A stretch of 64,000 bases of DNA from Micromonospora parathelypteridis (GTDB lineage Bacteria; Actinomycetota; Actinomycetes; Mycobacteriales; Micromonosporaceae), in NCBI RefSeq assembly GCF_014201145.1, contig NZ_JACHDP010000001.1:992001-1056000 (forward strand), written 5' to 3'. Positions 60,964 to 64,000 of the stretch are shown here, piece after piece. Positions within the stretch are counted from its first letter, which is position 1. The number at the start of each line of letters is the position of its first letter. The notes under the pieces are model-generated. The model searched no databases. It was not told where the DNA came from and saw only the letters and a program-made list of their open reading frames with translations. A program made the translations under genes and the position numbers.

Positions 60964-62907
60964 TTGATTGACATTCACTTCGGCCCCCAGGTCTGCGGCG
61001 ATCTGACCAGTGCGGCGAGCCGGGAGTGGTTGGTCCCCGACGGCCTCGGCGGTTATGCGATGGGCACCGTCAGCGGGCTGCGAACGCGTCGATACCACGG
61101 TCTGTTGGTGGTCCCCGGCGAAACCCCGGCGTCCCGTCAGGTGGGACTGGTCAGTCTGGACCCGGCGGTCACCCTGCCGTCCGGTGCTCGGGTGCGGCTC
61201 GGCGCGCACGAGTGGTCCTCCGGCGACGTGGACCCGCGCGGCTTCGAGCTGCTGGAGCGCTTCGACCTGGTCGACGGGCTGCCCCGGTGGCGGTGGCGGA
61301 TCGGCGCGGTGGTGATCGAGCGGGAGTTGGCCATGCTGCCCGGCCGTTCCTGCGTGGCGGTGGTGCACCGGCTGGTCGCCGGCGGGCCCGTCCGGCTGGA
61401 ACTCTCCGCCGCCTGCACCTGGCGCGACGCGCACGGCGAGCGGCGTGCCGACGGCCCGATCCCGCAGGTCGAGGCGGTGGCCGACGGCGCGGTAGTGGAG
61501 GGTGCGTACCGGCTGGCCGGCCCGGGCTGGACGCCCGAGGGGCAGTGGTGGCTGGGCGTACACCACCGTGAGGAGGCCAACCGGGGTCTGCAGCCGGACG
61601 AGGACCTCTGGTACGCGGGACGCTTCGCCGGCGAGCTGGAACGTCCCGGCGACACGGTGTCGGTGCGAGCCTGGGCCGCCCCGCTCGACCTGGAGCCGAT
61701 GCCGGCGGAAGAGATCGTGGCGACGGCCCGACGGCGCAACCGGCAGGTGGTGGCGGCGGCGAAGCCAGCCGACGACGTGGAGGCCACCCTGGCGCTGGCC
61801 GCCGACGCGTTCGTGGTGCGCACCAATGACGCGGCGGTGGACGTGGTCGCCGGCTACCCGTGGTTCGGGGCCTGGTCGCGGGACACGATGATCTCGTACG
61901 AGGGGTTGTTCCTCTGCACCGGTCGGGTCGAGCTGGGAAGGGCACTACTGCGGGCGTACGCGGCGACGCTGTCCGAGGGGATGCTGGCCAACACGGCCGA
62001 CACCGGCCGGGTGGAGTACAACACCGTCGACGGCACGCTGTGGTTCCTGCACGCGGTGAGCCGGCACGTCACCGTCACCGGTGACACCGATCTCGGCGAC
62101 GAGCTGCTGCCCGCGCTGCGGGCGGTGGTCGACGCCCATGTGGCCGGCACCCGGTACGGGATCCGCGTCGACCCGGCCGACGGGCTGCTCGCCCAGGGCG
62201 CCCCCGGCACGGCGCTGACCTGGATGGACGCCCGGGTGTACGGCGTACCGGTCACCCCGCGCACCGGCAAGCCGGTCGAGGTCAACGCGTTGTGGATCAA
62301 CGGGCTGGCGGGGCTCGCCGAGCTGGCTGAGCTGGCCGGGCAGGACGCGGACGAGCTGTGGCGACGGCACGGGCAGGCCACCACCTCGTTCCGGGAGCGT
62401 TTCCCGGCGCCGACCGGCTGGCTGCACGACGTGCTGGACGCGCCCGCGCCGGCGTACCCCCTGGGTGGGGCCGCCCTGCACGACGACGACGCGCTACGCC
62501 CCAACCAGTTGCTGGCCTGGTCGCTGCCGTTCGCACCGATGGAGCCGGACGAGGCGACGCTTCGCCGGATCGCGGGCGGGCTGCTCACCCCGCTCGGGCC
62601 GCGCAGCCTCGCCCCGGACGCGCCGGAATTCGTGGGCCGGCACCGGGGTGGCCCGGCCGACCGGGACGGGGGCTACCACCAGGGCACGGTCTGGCCATGG
62701 CTGCTCGGCCCGTACGTCGATGCCGCCCGCCGGGGAAAGATGTCAGTCGATGACGTGTTCGTCGGCATTGAGGCTCATCTGACCGAGTATGGGTTAGGCT
62801 CGGTGAGCGAGACGGCCGACGGCGTCGCGCCGCACGCCGCGACCGGCTGCCCATTCCAGGCGTGGTCGGTTGCGGAGCTGCTGCGGGTGCGCCGAAAGGG
62901 CCAGTAG
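60964..62907 (+). CDS. Glycogen debranching enzyme (amylo-alpha-1,6-glucosidase type)
   Basis: The product is 647 aa. The N-terminal domain starts IHFGPQVCGDLTSAASREWLVPDGLGGYAMGTVSGLRTRRYHGLLV, and the barrel contains GYPWFGAWSRDTMISYEGLFL, NTVDGTLWFLHAV, and GLLAQGAPGTALTWMDARV. This pattern is the GDE_C/GH133 family, which removes alpha-1,6-linked glucose at glycogen branch points. The start is TTG 60964 with GGTGGAGG four bases upstream. It precedes the GT4 gene by 138 bases, on the same strand. Confidence 0.92.
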   Translation: MIDIHFGPQVCGDLTSAASREWLVPDGLGGYAMGTVSGLRTRRYHGLLVVPGETPASRQVGLVSLDPAVTLPSGARVRLGAHEWSSGDVDPRGFELLERFDLVDGLPRWRWRIGAVVIERELAMLPGRSCVAVVHRLVAGGPVRLELSAACTWRDAHGERRADGPIPQVEAVADGAVVEGAYRLAGPGWTPEGQWWLGVHHREEANRGLQPDEDLWYAGRFAGELERPGDTVSVRAWAAPLDLEPMPAEEIVATARRRNRQVVAAAKPADDVEATLALAADAFVVRTNDAAVDVVAGYPWFGAWSRDTMISYEGLFLCTGRVELGRALLRAYAATLSEGMLANTADTGRVEYNTVDGTLWFLHAVSRHVTVTGDTDLGDELLPALRAVVDAHVAGTRYGIRVDPADGLLAQGAPGTALTWMDARVYGVPVTPRTGKPVEVNALWINGLAGLAELAELAGQDADELWRRHGQATTSFRERFPAPTGWLHDVLDAPAPAYPLGGAALHDDDALRPNQLLAWSLPFAPMEPDEATLRRIAGGLLTPLGPRSLAPDAPEFVGRHRGGPADRDGGYHQGTVWPWLLGPYVDAARRGKMSVDDVFVGIEAHLTEYGLGSVSETADGVAPHAATGCPFQAWSVAELLRVRRKGQ

Positions 62908-63045
62908 CGCTTTACACGACCGCAACGGTGGTGTCGCCGCTGGTTATCTCGATCCCGGCAGGATTGGCCCCGATCCAGACGCGACGGCGACATCGACTTC
63001 CGGTGTCGGTCGGCGCGCGCCCGGGGACAACTCAAAGGGGGCCGC

Positions 63046-64000
63046 ATGTCACCCGATGCCCACGTGATCGACATCCACCCCGCCCGGCAACTGCGGGTGC
63101 TGATGCTCTCCTGGGAGTACCCGCCGGTGCTCGTCGGCGGCCTCGGTCGACACGTGCACGCCCTCTCCGTGGCCCTCGCCGCCGCCGGCCACGACGTCAC
63201 CGTCGTCACCCGCCACAGCGACGGCGCACCCCACGAGGAATACGCCGACGGCGTCCACATCCTGCGCGCCCCCGAGGACCCGGTCACCTTCCCCCTCGCC
63301 ACCGACTCATTGCTGGCCTGGACCATGGCCTTCAACCACACCCTCACCCGCACCGCCCTCCGCGCCACCCAAGCCGGTAGCTACGACGTCATCCACGCCC
63401 ACGACTGGCTCGTCGCCCACACCGCGATGACGTTGCGCGACCACCTCGACATCCCCCTGGTCAGCACCATCCACGCCACCGAGGCCGGACGACACCAGGG
63501 CTGGCTACCCGAAGAAATGAACCGCACCATCCACGGCGTCGAACACTGGCTCAGCAACGAATCCGGCCGGGTCATCGTCTGCTCCGGCTACATGCGTGAG
63601 CAGGTCACCGCGCTGTTCGACGCACCGGCCGCCCAGGTCGACGTGGTGCCCAACGGGGTCGACGGCCGGGCCTGGCGGGCCCGACCGCGGGCGGTCGCGT
63701 CGGCCCGAGCACGGTTCGCCGGGGACGGCCCGCTGGTCGGGTACGCCGGGCGGCTGGTCTACGAGAAGGGTGTCCAGCACCTGGTGCACGCGGTCCCCCG
63801 GCTACGCGAGCGGCACCCAGGGCTCCGCGTGGTGATCGCCGGCGACGGCCCGTACCGCGCCGAGTTGGAGGCCCAGGCCCGGCGCCTGGCGCTCTGCTCG
63901 ACCGTCCGGTTCACCGGCTTCCTCGACTCCACCCAACTGCCGGCGATGCTCGGCGCCACCGACGCGACCGTGGTGCCCAGCCTCTACGAGCCGTTCGGCA
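63046..64000 (+). CDS. GT4 glycosyltransferase, Rv3032-like (partial, cut by window end)
   Basis: The first 318 codons are present and the gene runs past 64000. LRVLMLSWEYPPVLVGGLGRHVHALSVALAAAGHDV at 16-51, VIHAHDWLVAHTAM, TIHATEAGRHQGWLPEEMNRTIHGVEHWL, VVPNGVDGRAW and LVGYAGRLVYEKGVQHLV match GT-B GT4 enzymes. They are closest by eye to mycobacterial Rv3032, an alpha-1,4-glucosyltransferase making methylglucose lipopolysaccharide and glycogen-like chains. The ATG follows AAAGGGG by five bases. With the debranching enzyme it forms an alpha-glucan module; downstream neighbours are outside the window. Confidence 0.9.
   Translation, partial: MSPDAHVIDIHPARQLRVLMLSWEYPPVLVGGLGRHVHALSVALAAAGHDVTVVTRHSDGAPHEEYADGVHILRAPEDPVTFPLATDSLLAWTMAFNHTLTRTALRATQAGSYDVIHAHDWLVAHTAMTLRDHLDIPLVSTIHATEAGRHQGWLPEEMNRTIHGVEHWLSNESGRVIVCSGYMREQVTALFDAPAAQVDVVPNGVDGRAWRARPRAVASARARFAGDGPLVGYAGRLVYEKGVQHLVHAVPRLRERHPGLRVVIAGDGPYRAELEAQARRLALCSTVRFTGFLDSTQLPAMLGATDATVVPSLYEPFG

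Overview
The window is high-GC actinobacterial DNA, most likely a Micromonospora or close Micromonosporaceae relative. The evidence is very GC-rich codon use, many GTG and some TTG starts, a mycothiol-dependent DinB-fold enzyme, an F420-type luciferase-like oxidoreductase, an Scr1/DUF397 pair, a conservon-type sensor kinase with its roadblock partner, and CebR-like operators next to cellulose genes.

Layout. (1) 1-6.5 kb is accessory in character: a leucine-rich-repeat protein, a small membrane protein, a DUF808 membrane protein, a secreted repeat protein, an SDR, long non-coding stretches, and the decayed 3' end of a large serine recombinase running into tRNA-Leu(GAG). This looks like one edge of an old integrated element. 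(2) 6.8-16.9 kb is a collinear envelope cluster: a TPR/proline-repeat/fibronectin III membrane protein, a beta-propeller plus fibronectin III exported protein, a MoxR AAA+ ATPase, a DUF58 protein, and a membrane transglutaminase-fold protein that lacks the catalytic Cys and His. (3) 16.9-23.3 kb holds general metabolic and membrane genes (SDR, F420 oxidoreductase, LtrA, DUF1028, DinB-fold enzyme, PAP2 phosphatase, DUF3159). (4) 23.4-28.8 kb is a cellulose module: a secreted GH48 cellulase divergent from a GH1 beta-glucosidase, with three palindromic CebR-like operators between them and hairpin terminators on both outer sides. (5) 28.8-33.3 kb has a two-gene conservon (kinase plus roadblock protein) and an FGGY sugar kinase. 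(6) 33.3-40 kb has a tryptophan-rich leader peptide ahead of a fused anthranilate synthase TrpEG, WrbA, a HipA-like kinase/DUF3037 overlapping pair, and a winged-helix (AlkZ/YcaQ-like) protein. (7) 40.1-44.4 kb is a complete sugar ABC operon in LpqY-SugA-SugB-SugC order, divergent from a PadR regulator and its membrane partner. (8) 45.7-58.1 kb is mixed: Scr1/DUF397, VOC, HAD, lipoprotein, TetR/LtrA, GNAT, a large IPT-repeat wall-anchored protein, and MerR with an SDR. (9) 58.2-64 kb is an alpha-glucan module: a GH63-like glucosidase divergent from a glycogen debranching enzyme and a GT4 glycosyltransferase resembling mycobacterial Rv3032, cut by the window end.

Several carbohydrate systems lie close together: cellulose breakdown to glucose (GH48, GH1), disaccharide import (LpqY/SugABC-like), and alpha-glucan synthesis and turnover (GT4, debranching enzyme, GH63-like). 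Several intergenic regions carry long perfect or near-perfect inverted repeats; some sit as terminators between convergent genes, while three others share architecture or sequence and may be dispersed palindromic elements.

Start codons were chosen from visible Shine-Dalgarno sequences, 4-nt overlaps and the onset of family-like sequence. Family names come from recognising protein sequence by eye; no database search was run.
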